Part shown: positions 25,801 to 35,042 of the stretch, in pieces | Position numbering within the stretch: the first letter of the stretch is position 1 | Layout of the letters: each line of letters starts with the position of its first letter | Origin: Paenibacillus monticola | Lineage (GTDB): Bacteria; Bacillota; Bacilli; Paenibacillales; Paenibacillaceae | Reading direction: 5' to 3' | DNA length: 64,000 nucleotides | Assembly (NCBI RefSeq): GCF_009664975.1 | Contig: NZ_WJXB01000015.1 | Span: forward strand, 62,001 to 126,000 | Program-made: the position numbers and the translations under genes | The notes under the pieces: generated by a model | The model's input: only the letters and a program-made list of their open reading frames with translations | The model's database searches: none | Told to the model about the DNA's origin: nothing

Positions 25801-26728
25801 AAATTTGCGTGTCTTGTATATTTGTTGTGCCCTCTGCCACGATTCTGACCGCATTGTCTAATCTATTTACAGATACCGTTCCTAACTGGCTATCTTTGAT
25901 ATGAATACTATTCGTGCCGCCACCTTCAATACGAGTCACGCCATCTACTTGAACCTGATCAAGATAAGCATCACCATCGCCAATCTCTTTAGAAATAATC
26001 AGTTCTCCTAAAATATGCATGTTCTTAAGAGTGACATTAGAGGATTGAATAATCACATCACTATGCACAGTATTTATAGCAGTCTCACCAAAGACACCGG
26101 CTTTATCGTAAACGACCGTGCTTGCAGCTAGCGCTTTCTTAATCACCACTACGGACTCTGCACGAGTCATTTCGCGTTGAGGTTGAAACGTTCCATCCGG
26201 ATTACTACTCATAATACCTTTATCCAGAAGATTGTTGATTGCCGACTTACTCCAAGAAGGAATGAGACTCGAATCTTTTACAGAAATTAAATCTGTAACA
26301 TTCTTCAACTTTAATATCTTCGACAGAATGACTGCTGTTTCTTGTCTTGTTATTTGTTTATCGGGGCGGAAGGTATTATCGTTAAAACCACTAATATATC
26401 CTTGTGCGATAGCCTTTTGCACTTCTATGTATGCCCAGTTTGTTTGTTTTAAATCTTTAAAGCTAATTGAACTTTTATCAGAATACTTAAATACCCTGTT
26501 TACAAGTGCTACGAATTCACCTCTGGATATAACGTGTTCAGGTCGGAATGTATGATCTGGATATCCCGTTATCAAGCCTTTATCAAGCCAGTCCTGTATA
26601 TCTGTTTCAGCCCAATGTCCCTTAATATCAGTCACTTGGTCTGTACTAGCGTAAATGTGAGCAAAGGGTAAGAGGATAAACAACATCACCGTTAAGCAAA
26701 TATTTTTTAATATCCGATTCGTAAACAA
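22886..26728 (-). CDS. Large secreted SLH protein with beta-helix-like and tandem Ig-like repeats
   Basis: 1280 residues. Signal peptide (about 1-28), three SLH repeats at the N-terminus (about 33-200: GHWAETDIQDWLDKGLITGYPD and similar), then a region rich in short Asn/Ile/Val repeats (about 215-420) of the kind found in Paenibacillus SLH proteins (GDAYLDQVQVDG, GGGTNSIHIKDSQLGTV), a Gly-rich linker (about 435-450), a beta-sandwich, a carboxypeptidase-regulatory-like domain (about 560-650), and about seven tandem Ig-like units of about 85 residues, each beginning like SPTIEGILYEDDWYITGKAE. Acts outside the cell, bound to wall polymer through SLH. No enzymatic motif seen; adhesion or scaffold is likely. 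Confidence 0.85.
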   Translation of the reverse strand: MFTNRILKNICLTVMLFILLPFAHIYASTDQVTDIKGHWAETDIQDWLDKGLITGYPDHTFRPEHVISRGEFVALVNRVFKYSDKSSISFKDLKQTNWAYIEVQKAIAQGYISGFNDNTFRPDKQITRQETAVILSKILKLKNVTDLISVKDSSLIPSWSKSAINNLLDKGIMSSNPDGTFQPQREMTRAESVVVIKKALAASTVVYDKAGVFGETAINTVHSDVIIQSSNVTLKNMHILGELIISKEIGDGDAYLDQVQVDGVTRIEGGGTNSIHIKDSQLGTVSVNRLDNAVRIVAEGTTNIQDTQILSSAIIEENNISGQGFVDLSVLPETKETTARNISIAGNFNNINVNASVNEFTVRSGTINSLFIKENVVIPSIILNKDVIIQKLELKSKSTISGEGKINGIILSDDAKDSAVSDIKTSTTPIAGGGGGSGGGGGGGGSPDPSAGTGNPGSESPDLAVTSIVAANGTIEVLFNKSLSDIPAASDFKVLEKVDNGYFQNVDVTLVSLSANKTTVKLTFPSIGSSEKDQLVVYSVSYKNANVVLSEAIIVPKSSLVVTGSLFHLDYNETIPVPIYNMTVYLTGVHASTWTYTSTTNQSGNFKFNNVVPGTYIIDIFIGMTRYYTDEFTIEAGKDLSLPDIIIKEKAPVSKVDKEIYTDIAYLNGSVMNLKESFSVKVELGDGTVLNSLQGKFNMFFSFNLFDYNPGLVLKDNDKVYVTMYADSGWTSERFEVNVVERPKTNSPVVTSVVYDDSKYIRGTIEDSSYQLTVTKMDGTLIGQSYNNIGSNFSIYLYDNHPLSVGEKLVVYAQADRKRKSDSVYVTVVAPNVQTASPTIEGILYEDDWYITGKAEGDSKVIVKRSDGTVIGEGKAGAQEYGGKFDLQLSSRPIAGETLYLSAKGYERIISKPTAVVVANRPITPSPTIVGDVYSDYTYIQATIPPLPSVQLYLKDMNGVVIAEGYAFNEVVTFHYLELVPNGQYQLTAIAPGLKESVPFLFTAKVPTVITSVPTVTTPIYTDEDYQFSGMTEPYATVYLYNEDGTLIYGNQANELGIFTLPMPSYPRPVVLPGTKLMIKADALGKLLSDALVITATAPIEKSSQPVLNNDQVYGYTDGLSGTAAKSTVIKVFHEDGRQIFTGVYSDMNTGQWSIGLWSTILRGGDRIYIITDEVGKLPSDPLYITIQPAPKAVAPVVTSTVSTESKQIKGTYGGAINGIPTTICLVNENNQVIESVFVMSDGSFSLDIGSNPLITGQIIQIIAKEGQKEASDPVVITVN

Positions 26729-26891
26729 TAGATTTGGTCACTCCCTATTATAATTTAGTAAAACCATTTTCCGAATTTATTCAGTTGACCTCTCTCTCAT
26801 TACTGTTTTAATTTGTAAATATTATACCATATACATTATTGTTAAATTTATGAATTCATGTAGCTGCAGATATTTTTTAATACTCGGGAAT

Positions 26892-26937
26892 AAAAAAAGG
26901 TGCTCCGCGCTCATCCGAAGATGAAAGCAAAGCACCA
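26892..26937 (-). terminator. Terminator of the nucleotide phosphoesterase gene
   Basis: GGTGCT/AGCACC outer stem (26899-26904 and 26931-26936) with an inner CTCATC/GATGA stem, followed on the minus strand by TTTTTTT. Confidence 0.75.
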
Positions 26938-26954
26938 TAGGAATATCTAAAGAA

Positions 26955-29900
26955 TTAAGACACTTGTTGCAGCGTACGGTAGATAATGACCGCCGCCTGA
27001 GCACGATTCGCTATGTCCTTTGGAGCAAATTTCGCGGCCTCTACTCCGCTAATAATTCCCAAATTAGTCAACTGCGCAACAGCTTCCATTGCGTAGGGGG
27101 CGATCTTAGATTTGTCTGCAAACTTGATCAGCGCAGCACTATTGTCAATCGGCTGCAGTTGTCCTTTCAGAGCGTTCGCAACCATAATAGCCATCTCTTC
27201 TCGGGTAATTTCACGCCCCGGTTCAAACTTGCCGTTCCCGGAGCCTTTTACAAAACCAGCCTTAACGGCAATAGCTATAGAATCCGTATACCAGACGTTT
27301 GATTTAACGTCACTAAACGCGCTTGCTGCGCCGGAATCGGTCAGATTCATGGCACGGACCAGCATGGTCACGAATTCTGCACGAGTTACGTTTTTAAGGG
27401 GTGCAAAGTCATTACCGTTAAACCCTTTAATGATACCTTTGGCCGTCAGAGAATCGATAGCCTCTTTTGCCCAAGCTACCTTACCCAGATCATTGAAGCT
27501 CGGAACCGGATTTCCAGTAGGGACTGGTGTAGCCGATGGTGCAGGTGTAGCACTCGGCGCTATAGTCGCACTAGCTGTCGGCGTCGGTGTTGGAGTCACA
27601 ATGCCTTCTGGATTTCCTGAAGGTGTCGAAGTCGGTTGTTCCGTCAGATTATTGTTGATACGCCCTTCGATTCCCGCAGTAATCGCTCCGTAGTTAAACT
27701 TTTTCACAATATAAGCGTAGAATACATCCAGATCGATGGGCCCAGCTAAGGAAGCACTGGCTTCGGTCAAGACTTTGTAGTTATCTCCGCCTGCGGCCAT
27801 GAAGTTGTTGACAACAGCCGTATAATTCTGGCTTGGGTTAATCGGTGTTCCGTCAGCCAATGTGAGACTGGCGAGACGTCCAGCAACCGGAAGATACATA
27901 TTAGCGGTATATTTCAAGCCGGAGATTTGCAGTGTTTTGGTATCTGCAGTTCCGCTGGACGTAACATTCCATTGCTGCTGAAGAAGGGTTTTGATCTGCG
28001 CTCCGGTTAAGGTCAGTTTTACCAGAGTGTTGCCGAACGGTTGAATTTTGGCTAGATCGCCAAACGTAACGTTACCTTTCGGAAGATCCGCACGGATGCC
28101 GCCTGGATTCATGAACGCGAAATCGGCAGCACCTTTACCATCACCGAAATCTGCGCTAAGCATAGCATCGGCAATCAGATTGCCAAGAGCCGACTCTTTG
28201 ATGTACGTGTCTGTACGAGTAATGGTGCCGTCTGTCGTGCCTACAGGATTGGTCAGCTCTGGGTGCTTTTCAAGATATTTGTTAACCAGAGCGACGGTAT
28301 CCACATCAGGTGTTACCCCTTCCTGGAAGGTAGTTGTAACGACAGCTGACTTGCTCTTAACGTCACCCGTTACAGGATCAATCAGCAGCTTGATGTCCTC
28401 AAACGCAGTACCGTAGGAATATGCCTGCACAATCAACTTGCCATTCACAACACCGTTGGCCAACGCGTGGTTATCACCGGCAACAATAACATCCACCGGA
28501 GAGTTCGCTGGAAGCGCATTGGCCAGATCCGCCGCTTCTCCTGTTGTAACATCGGCTTTGGTTGAAGCTGGATCATGGGCCAGAACGATAATCGTCTCTA
28601 CTCCCTTATCCTGAAGTTCCTTGGCATATTTCTCAACTGCTATGACTTCCTCCTCAGCGGTCAGGAATCGCACGCCTGCCGTACCGGCAGGAGATACCTT
28701 GCTCGGAGTACTCTTGGTTACGAGACCTATAAAGCCGATACTCACGCCACCCACTTCTTTAATTACATAAGGAGCAATGATGGGTTGGCCAGTCGCAATG
28801 CTAATCGCATTAGCATTGACGTAATCAAAGTTAGTCCCTACGTGAGTGACATTGCCGTCCTTCGGATCAACACCGCCATCAAGCTGTGTCATCAGCGCTG
28901 AGACACCTTGGTCAAACTCATGGTTCCCCAAGGAACCCACATCAAATCCCATCATATTCATCCACTCGATAGTAGGCTCATCACGCTCAAGCGATGATAC
29001 AGGAGCCGATGCGCCTACGGAATCTCCATTATGGAAGAGCAGGGAATTATCGTATTTGGCACGAGTTTCTTTCAAATAAGTTGCTAGAATCGCCGCTGTG
29101 CCTGCAGGCTTATTACTAACTGTAGACACGGTGTCTAGTTGGCCATGGAAATCATTGATTCCGATCAGATGGACCTCCACTGGCAGTTTCAAATTATAAA
29201 TACCGAAACCCTTAATATCTTTCTCACCGGTATCGCTCATATTTGCTGGCAGCACTTTGGCTGCATCGGGTGAAGAGGTAAAGGTAAGATTGACATTACT
29301 CAGAATAGGGGCCAGGGACCAGTTGCCATCCGCTGATGGATCAATGGTACCGACTTCACTGATGTAATCCATCAGCACCTGGCGGTTCTCATCCTGTGAA
29401 TCCACTATCATCTCAGACCCCTTCACGCCTGGGAAGTTCCCCCCGCCACTAGCGCGGTAGTTGTTAGTCACAACGATGAAGTCCTGGTCTGGATCCAATG
29501 GCTTACCGTTGTAGGTTATTTGCTTCACACGACTCGATGAAGCATCATTAAGCGTACCGTTCGGATTATATTTCGCAGCCTTCGTCACGTCAATAGTGTA
29601 TCTAATACCATCTATGACATCAAAGTTATATACTGCAAACGCCGAATTCAGCAGGCTTTGCGGTGCGGCGCTATTTTCATCTATAGTATTAAATGCACCC
29701 GCACTCATCTCCACCCATTCCTTAACGACAGAACCCTTAACCTTGATCGCCTTCAGCGTATTGTCGTAGAGATACAGATCACTTGCGCTCCTAATGGTCA
29801 GAGGTCCTTTCTCAATACTCGTATACTCGGAAGGGCCGTTACGTCCAGCTTTGAAAGGCGCGCCCACACTGAGGATCGGCGTATCCTTATACTGTGGAAG

Positions 29901-31250
29901 ATTGGTATTAATATAATTCTGCACATACCACTTCTGTGCATTCGTAACGATCTGTACTGTAGGATCGTCCTGTACCAGAGCGAAATAGCTGTTCATCGGT
30001 GCCGTAGTAACTCCCAGCTGCTGACCCGTGTAGTCAACGGTAGCCTGATGATCTGCTGCTACAACAGCATCTACAGCCGGATCAGCAACCGCACCGGCAA
30101 TGGAACGGGTTGAGGCGGTAGATTTCGCTTTATCCACCATCCACTTACCGTTATCCTGAACCAATTCAAGGTCAATCAGACCCAAATATCCACCACCATA
30201 CCCAGCTTGTACAGCCGGAGTACCATTAATGTGCCCATATACATTGTCAACAACTGATTGACTGTTATTATACGGCAAGGTTGTGGAAGAATCTTTAAAG
30301 GAAGCATCTAGTGTGGCATTACTCCCTGTCGGGAACACCTTGTGTGTATGCGAGAACGTGATCGCATCGATACCCTCAACCTTACTTAGCGCGTTGATGT
30401 CATTCTCAGAACCATCTCCCTGCACCGCATTCACATCAAAGCCCGTATGAGCCATGACCACGATGATATCTGCACCCTCACTTTTCATAGCAGGAATGAA
30501 TTTCGCTGCAGTTTCAGCAATATCCTTGGTAATCACCTTACCTTCCAGATTAACCTTGTCCCACTCCATAATCTGAGGGGTTACAAGGCCGAGCAGACCG
30601 ACTTTAATATGATTTACCTGCCCTTTATTATCCTCTACCGTCTTATCAAGGATCACATAAGGCTTAAAAGCATTGATATCATTATCAGGATTGCCATCCT
30701 TATCATCGATATATATATTTGCGTTCACATATGGGAAGTTCGCATCGGTTTCCAACGGGTTGTTAACATTCCCTTTAACCGTACGATTCAAAAATTCCAA
30801 GCCATAATTAAATTCATGATTTCCATAAGTAGCTGCGTCGTAACCCATAACATTCATGGCCGCAATCATTGGATGAAGCTTGGATGTTGAATCCATTAAA
30901 TCCGATTTTTTTGCGACATAAGTCCCGAGCGGAGTGCCTTGAATTAAATCCCCATTGTCAAGCAGGAGCGTGTTGAGCACTTCAGTCTTCGCATAAGTAA
31001 CTAACGTAGCCGTTTTGTCGAGTCCTACGGTCGCCGAAGCCGCATTCTTAAAATAATCCCAACCCAAAACATTTGTGTGCACATCTGTAGTGCTCATTAC
31101 TCTGAGCTTAGCGGTAGTCGGCGCGGCAGCATCGGCAGTTTCCGCACCCCCAACTGTACCTAGAACCACTCCACCCAGTACCTGAGCAGAGAGCACAGCC
31201 GTAACTAGCAACGAAGCGATCGGTTTATTCCATCTTGTCTTCCATCCCAT
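26955..31250 (-). CDS. Two-module nucleotide phosphoesterase (YfkN-like) with C-terminal SLH anchor
   Basis: 1431 residues, exported. Signal peptide (about 1-42). First module (about 45-640) is a 2',3'-cyclic-nucleotide 2'-phosphodiesterase/3'-nucleotidase (CpdB type): metal motifs TTDVHTNVLG, DNGDLIQGTP, YGNHEFNYG, AHTGFD. Second module (about 695-1190) is a 5'-nucleotidase (UshA type): GINDFHGQLD, GDSVGAS, LGNHEFDQG, AGDNHA. A Pro-Thr linker is followed by three SLH repeats (about 1250-1431). The two-module order matches Bacillus subtilis YfkN, which is held on the wall by a sortase signal; here SLH repeats replace it. Role: extracellular release of phosphate and nucleosides from nucleotides. 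AGGAGG-like site (GGGGAGGA) before the ATG. No Pho box was identified. Confidence 0.9.
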   Translation of the reverse strand: MGWKTRWNKPIASLLVTAVLSAQVLGGVVLGTVGGAETADAAAPTTAKLRVMSTTDVHTNVLGWDYFKNAASATVGLDKTATLVTYAKTEVLNTLLLDNGDLIQGTPLGTYVAKKSDLMDSTSKLHPMIAAMNVMGYDAATYGNHEFNYGLEFLNRTVKGNVNNPLETDANFPYVNANIYIDDKDGNPDNDINAFKPYVILDKTVEDNKGQVNHIKVGLLGLVTPQIMEWDKVNLEGKVITKDIAETAAKFIPAMKSEGADIIVVMAHTGFDVNAVQGDGSENDINALSKVEGIDAITFSHTHKVFPTGSNATLDASFKDSSTTLPYNNSQSVVDNVYGHINGTPAVQAGYGGGYLGLIDLELVQDNGKWMVDKAKSTASTRSIAGAVADPAVDAVVAADHQATVDYTGQQLGVTTAPMNSYFALVQDDPTVQIVTNAQKWYVQNYINTNLPQYKDTPILSVGAPFKAGRNGPSEYTSIEKGPLTIRSASDLYLYDNTLKAIKVKGSVVKEWVEMSAGAFNTIDENSAAPQSLLNSAFAVYNFDVIDGIRYTIDVTKAAKYNPNGTLNDASSSRVKQITYNGKPLDPDQDFIVVTNNYRASGGGNFPGVKGSEMIVDSQDENRQVLMDYISEVGTIDPSADGNWSLAPILSNVNLTFTSSPDAAKVLPANMSDTGEKDIKGFGIYNLKLPVEVHLIGINDFHGQLDTVSTVSNKPAGTAAILATYLKETRAKYDNSLLFHNGDSVGASAPVSSLERDEPTIEWMNMMGFDVGSLGNHEFDQGVSALMTQLDGGVDPKDGNVTHVGTNFDYVNANAISIATGQPIIAPYVIKEVGGVSIGFIGLVTKSTPSKVSPAGTAGVRFLTAEEEVIAVEKYAKELQDKGVETIIVLAHDPASTKADVTTGEAADLANALPANSPVDVIVAGDNHALANGVVNGKLIVQAYSYGTAFEDIKLLIDPVTGDVKSKSAVVTTTFQEGVTPDVDTVALVNKYLEKHPELTNPVGTTDGTITRTDTYIKESALGNLIADAMLSADFGDGKGAADFAFMNPGGIRADLPKGNVTFGDLAKIQPFGNTLVKLTLTGAQIKTLLQQQWNVTSSGTADTKTLQISGLKYTANMYLPVAGRLASLTLADGTPINPSQNYTAVVNNFMAAGGDNYKVLTEASASLAGPIDLDVFYAYIVKKFNYGAITAGIEGRINNNLTEQPTSTPSGNPEGIVTPTPTPTASATIAPSATPAPSATPVPTGNPVPSFNDLGKVAWAKEAIDSLTAKGIIKGFNGNDFAPLKNVTRAEFVTMLVRAMNLTDSGAASAFSDVKSNVWYTDSIAIAVKAGFVKGSGNGKFEPGREITREEMAIMVANALKGQLQPIDNSAALIKFADKSKIAPYAMEAVAQLTNLGIISGVEAAKFAPKDIANRAQAAVIIYRTLQQVS

Positions 31251-31350
31251 AAAGTATAAATCCTCCCCGTTTTTAATAGTGCCGTCACATTATATCACAC
31301 AAACGTGGGAAAAATATCAAATTTTAATTAAGTAATAGAGTTGCAAGTTA

Positions 31351-31389
31351 GATAAAACCACACTCAGCTAACATAAGCGTGGTTTTATC
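31351..31389. terminator. Hairpin, possible old terminator
   Basis: GATAAAACCAC and GTGGTTTTATC form a perfect 11-bp stem with a 17-base loop; T-runs are weak on both strands. It may have ended the kinase operon before the IS copy inserted. Confidence 0.45.
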
Positions 31390-31430
31390 TATCGAAATCA
31401 ATCTATAAATTCAAAAAAATTCAAAAAAAA

Positions 31431-31804
31431 GGGGGTGTCCCATAAGCCATGAAATGGCTGCTTGGGACGCTCCCTGTTTTTGGAGTCGGATAAACGGTTA
31501 TGCTTGTGAGGACGCTCCGCGAACGGACCGTTGCTCCAATCGCTGTTGTGTCCAGATTTTTTGAATTCCCCTTAGCGGTGAAAATCCGGACACAAAGGCG
31601 ACCGCTACCGCTTTTCCGCAATCAGTCCGTCCTCTCCGCTGGTTTCAGCGGAAAAATCACACTCAAAATCTTCATTAAAATCACAAAAAGAAATCGCCCT
31701 TTGGTAAAATGGAAGTACCAGCAACCATTTCAAAGGAGCGATTTCTTTGTACATTCAATATACCATGGACCAACTTTGCCTGCCAATGGATTTGGGACAG
31801 CCCC
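31431..31804 (+). mobile_element. Internally deleted, MITE-like copy of the IS1182-like element
   Basis: 374 bases. The first ~365 bases match the leader and first codons of the complete IS (through TMDxLCLPMDL), then jump directly to the other terminal repeat: GGATTTGGGACAGCCCC. Ends are GGGGGTGTCCCA and, inverted, GGGGCTGTCCCA. It has no transposase but both ends, so it could be mobilised by the full copy. Sequence differs from the full copy at many positions, so it derives from a sister element. Confidence 0.8.
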
Positions 31805-31866
31805 TTCCTGTTGCTTCAGTCAATAATAGTGAAGGTACGTTTACACTTTCCAGATATAGTCGATCT

Positions 31867-32620
31867 TTACAGGCTGTCCAGTACAGGAACAATGATCTCA
31901 ACCATCGTGCCGAAGCCTGGTTTCTCTTGATACGCAAGCTATAGCCTTTTTCGTAAGTTAGCTTCAATCTTTTATGGGTATTGTAAAGCCCCACGTGCTC
32001 TGTGCGTTCTTCATCGGATAACAGGCGCTGTTCAATCTCATGCAGATTCTCCGGCAGAATACCGTTTCCATTGTCAATAACAATAATGGACAGCCGTTCC
32101 CTCTTCTGGACGATCTTCACTTTAATGAGTCCATGACCTTCTTTTTCCTTAATGCTGTGGTAGATACTGTTTTCTATTAAGGGCAGAAGTACCAGCTTTA
32201 TCGTATATAATTTAGTGATTTCTTCATCGTATTCAAAAAATCAAATTTATCCTTATACCTCGTCTTCTGAATATTGACATAGCTGAGAGTGTTGGAAATT
32301 TCTGCTGCCCAGGTTACCGTTTCTGTAGGATTGCTAAACGAGTAGGACAATATATCAGATATATCCTCAACCATCTCGCTTACTTTGTTAGGCTTCCCGG
32401 TTAACGCTACGGATTCCCAGTATATAGAATGCAGCGTATTATAGAGAAAATGAGGATTAATCTGGGATTGCAGCGCGAGCAGTTCCATGACCTGAAGCCG
32501 GTACTTCTTCTCCAGCAGCTGTGTCCTAATATATCGATGCTCGATAAAGTGTGTAATCATATTGTGAATAATAGAGGAATATTCATCCTTCACTTTGCCC
32601 GGTGGCTTGAGAGGCATCAG
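31867..32620 (-). pseudogene. Frameshifted fragment of a YesM-type sensor histidine kinase
   Basis: Reading in pieces: end of the HAMP domain, the phosphoacceptor motif ALQSQINPHFLYNTLHSIYWES (His_kinase family), a frameshift at a T-run near 32232, then IKLVLLPLIENSIYHSIKEKEG and the ATP-binding IVIDNGNGILPENL, a second one-base frameshift near 31938, and the natural C-terminus EKPGFGTMVEIIVPVLDSL with stop at 31867. The sensor and membrane half is missing; the fragment ends where remains of a permease gene on the other strand begin. Not functional. Confidence 0.8.
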
Positions 32621-32655
32621 TTGGGTTTATTATGAGGACGGAGGAGATAAATCAT
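32617..32655 (+). pseudogene. Remnant of the 3' end of a MalF-type permease gene
   Basis: Just before the orphan permease one frame reads SWVYYEDGGDKS and stops with an ATGA-type overlap on the next start. This is the usual C-terminus of the first permease in such pairs (compare RYVHYEGGGHK of the intact pair at 7.1-8.0 kb), so the rest of that gene was lost in the deletion that fused it to the kinase fragment. Confidence 0.6.
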
Positions 32656-33499
32656 GAGAGAATTCAACAGCAAACCTAAAACCCTACTAAATTATGCTTT
32701 TTTGATCCTGGTTGGCCTCATCATGATTTATCCGCTAATATGGTTGTTTGCGTCATCCTTCAAAACCAATGCCGATATCTTCGGCTCCAGCAAGCTGCTG
32801 CCAAGTACCTATGTGTGGGATTCCTATCGTTTGGGCTGGCAAGGCACGGGGCAATACGGTTTCCAGGATTTCTTTATCAATACCTTGAAGCTGGTTATTC
32901 CCACCGTTGTATTCACTGTGATCTCCAGTGTTATTGTAGCTTATGGCTTTGCCAGATTTGATTTCACGTTCAAAACGATGCTGTTCTCCATCATGATCGC
33001 CACACTGATGCTGCCTAATGCATCAGTTATGATCCCACGGTACATTTTGTATAATAAGATGGGCTGGCTGGATACGTATCTGCCCTTTATCGTACCAGCC
33101 GCATTCGCAACAGGTGCATTCTTCGTTTATATGATGATCCAGTTCATTCGCGGTTCACCTCGTGATTTGGACGAAGCGGCCACGATTGAAGGCTGCAACT
33201 CGTTTACGGTGCTGACCCGGGTCTTGCTCCCTTTATGCAAGCCGGCGATCTTCTCTGTGGGCCTCTTCCAATTCATGTGGACCTGGAATGATTTCTTCAA
33301 CTCCATCATCTATATCAGCAGCGTCAAGAAGTTTACCGTATCGCTCGGTCTCCGACTGTCCTTGGATACATCCTCAGCGGTATCCTGGAATCAGGTACTC
33401 GCGATGTCGGTTGTCAGCATTGTACCTTGTATTGTGTTGTTCTTCTTCACTCAGAAATACTTTGTGGAAGGCATATCCACAACCGGACTAAAGGGGTAA
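32654..33499 (+). CDS. Orphan sugar ABC transporter permease (MalG type)
   Basis: 281 residues, six predicted transmembrane helices, EAA loop DEAATIEGCNSFTVLTRVLLPL and C-terminus QKYFVEGISTTGLKG, all intact. GGAGGAG lies before the ATG. Its normal partners (MalF-type permease, binding protein, response regulator) are absent: only the last dozen codons of the permease partner remain upstream. It is therefore probably not functional as a transporter unless it pairs with another system. Confidence 0.85.
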   Translation: MREFNSKPKTLLNYAFLILVGLIMIYPLIWLFASSFKTNADIFGSSKLLPSTYVWDSYRLGWQGTGQYGFQDFFINTLKLVIPTVVFTVISSVIVAYGFARFDFTFKTMLFSIMIATLMLPNASVMIPRYILYNKMGWLDTYLPFIVPAAFATGAFFVYMMIQFIRGSPRDLDEAATIEGCNSFTVLTRVLLPLCKPAIFSVGLFQFMWTWNDFFNSIIYISSVKKFTVSLGLRLSLDTSSAVSWNQVLAMSVVSIVPCIVLFFFTQKYFVEGISTTGLKG

Positions 33500-33521
33500 C
33501 AGCCTTTTCAATTCATGAACT

Positions 33522-33564
33522 ATACAAAGAGACCGCCCATTTATAAGGGGCGGTCTCTTTGTAT
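33522..33564 (+). terminator. Terminator after the orphan permease
   Basis: A perfect 17-bp inverted repeat (ATACAAAGAGACCGCCC against 33548-33564) with nine-base loop; the lower stem supplies the T-rich side. Confidence 0.8.
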
Positions 33565-33646
33565 ATTCTGTTCCAGGGATTTTTTTCGATTCGGAAGCAT
33601 TGTGTAGAGTACGAATAGTTACATATCCCGGCCATGTTGAGGATTA

Positions 33647-34933
33647 TCATCTTTTAACAACATCAAAATTAACCTGGATCAGCAGCCAATTCTGCGGAAA
33701 AGGAAGCCCCAGCTTCCAGTAGCTGATTCCCCGCAAGCCCAGCTCCTTAATCAGATCGAACTTGGCCTGGATGGACCGGGCATCCTCAAACCATACCTTG
33801 TGCTGCTTGCCTGCATCATCCCAGTAATCAAAATGTGGTGCCTGGTCCTTATAATCATACTGGATTGCTGCATTTCGATTCCTCGCCAAATCAATCGCCG
33901 CTTGCGGACTAAGCGCCCTGGCATAAGCTCCGCCTGCGACAAAAGGCAGGGTCCAGTCATAGCCGTACAAGTTCTGCCCCATCATGATTTTTGCCGCCGG
34001 AATTTCGCTGATGGCATACTCCAATACCTGGCGAACAGGGCCAATCGGCGAAACCGCCATCGGTGGCCCTCCACTGTATCCCCACTCATATGTCATAATA
34101 ATCACAAAATCGGCAACTTCACCGTGGACTTTATAATCATGCGCCTCATACCAGGCTCCAACCTGCGTGGCACTTGTCTTGGGGGCCAACGCGGTAGATA
34201 ACAAGAACCCTTCCTGATGAATCCGGTCGGCCGCTTTCCGCAGGAATGTATTATAGGCTTCCCGGTCTGCAGGCTTCAAGAATTCCATATCGAAATGAAT
34301 GTCCCGAAAGTTCAACTGCTTCGCCTGGCTAATGATATTCTCCAGCAAGCGGTTCTGAACAACCTGATCATTCAAAATAATGCTTCCAAGCTCCGAGCTG
34401 AACTGGGCATTCTCCAAGTTAGTCACGACCATCATCAGGGTTACCTGGTTTTGCCCAGTGATCGAAGCAAGATTATCCAATGGAGGTGCTTTTAAGGAAC
34501 CGTCCCGCTGGATCTGGAAGCTGAATGGGGCCAGATAGGTAAGCTCCGGCGCAGCTTCTTCGGCGGCATTTTTTAAGCTTTGGGAGACCTCATCCCCTCT
34601 AGGCTCTATATAGGCATTTACTTCAGCAGTCCGTTTCGGTTTAGGCGGAATATATAGACGAAATCCAACCGTTAACGGTTGGTTCAGGGATAATCCATTG
34701 GCTTCAGCCAGCGTACCCGCGTTCACACCCCACCTTTGAGCGATACTATACAGGCTGTCCCCGGATCGAACCCAATAATACATCCCGATGATCGGAATAA
34801 CCAATGTTTGTCCCACCACTAGCATGCCCGGTGCTGACAGTTGATTGGCTTCGGTAATATCATTCGCAGGTATCCCATAGGTAGTAGCAATGCCATATAG
34901 AGATTGACCGGGCTGTACAACATGAATTTGCAT
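33647..34933 (-). CDS. LysM-GH18 spore peptidoglycan hydrolase (YaaH/SleL-like)
   Basis: 428 residues. Two N-terminal LysM repeats (about 2-47 and 51-96: IHVVQPGQSLYGIATTYGI, YWVRSGDSLYSIAQRWGV) bind peptidoglycan; the C-terminal GH18 barrel (about 110-425) has the acid catalyst region DIHFDMEF with Glu217. No signal peptide, which is normal for spore-wall proteins of this type. The family (SleL/YaaH) acts on muramic-delta-lactam-containing cortex during germination as N-acetylglucosaminidase. Monocistronic; a second LysM hydrolase lies 0.5 kb upstream on the same strand. Confidence 0.88.
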   Translation of the reverse strand: MQIHVVQPGQSLYGIATTYGIPANDITEANQLSAPGMLVVGQTLVIPIIGMYYWVRSGDSLYSIAQRWGVNAGTLAEANGLSLNQPLTVGFRLYIPPKPKRTAEVNAYIEPRGDEVSQSLKNAAEEAAPELTYLAPFSFQIQRDGSLKAPPLDNLASITGQNQVTLMMVVTNLENAQFSSELGSIILNDQVVQNRLLENIISQAKQLNFRDIHFDMEFLKPADREAYNTFLRKAADRIHQEGFLLSTALAPKTSATQVGAWYEAHDYKVHGEVADFVIIMTYEWGYSGGPPMAVSPIGPVRQVLEYAISEIPAAKIMMGQNLYGYDWTLPFVAGGAYARALSPQAAIDLARNRNAAIQYDYKDQAPHFDYWDDAGKQHKVWFEDARSIQAKFDLIKELGLRGISYWKLGLPFPQNWLLIQVNFDVVKR

Positions 34934-35042
34934 GTTCCCACCTCCTCCATTCGTTCACAAAACACGTATAAACAATTGAATATACATTATTTTATTCGGG
35001 GGATTGGTTGGTATGCTAAATGTGGTGGAATAGGGGAGCAGT

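Noticed and set aside
25251..25904. 217-codon plus-strand frame with a Pro-rich segment
   Set aside because: The Pro-run is the reverse reading of the Gly linker of the SLH protein on the other strand.
31500..31826. Plus-strand frame of 108 codons across the IS remnant
   Set aside because: It runs through the structured leader of the deleted IS and its end; not a natural gene.
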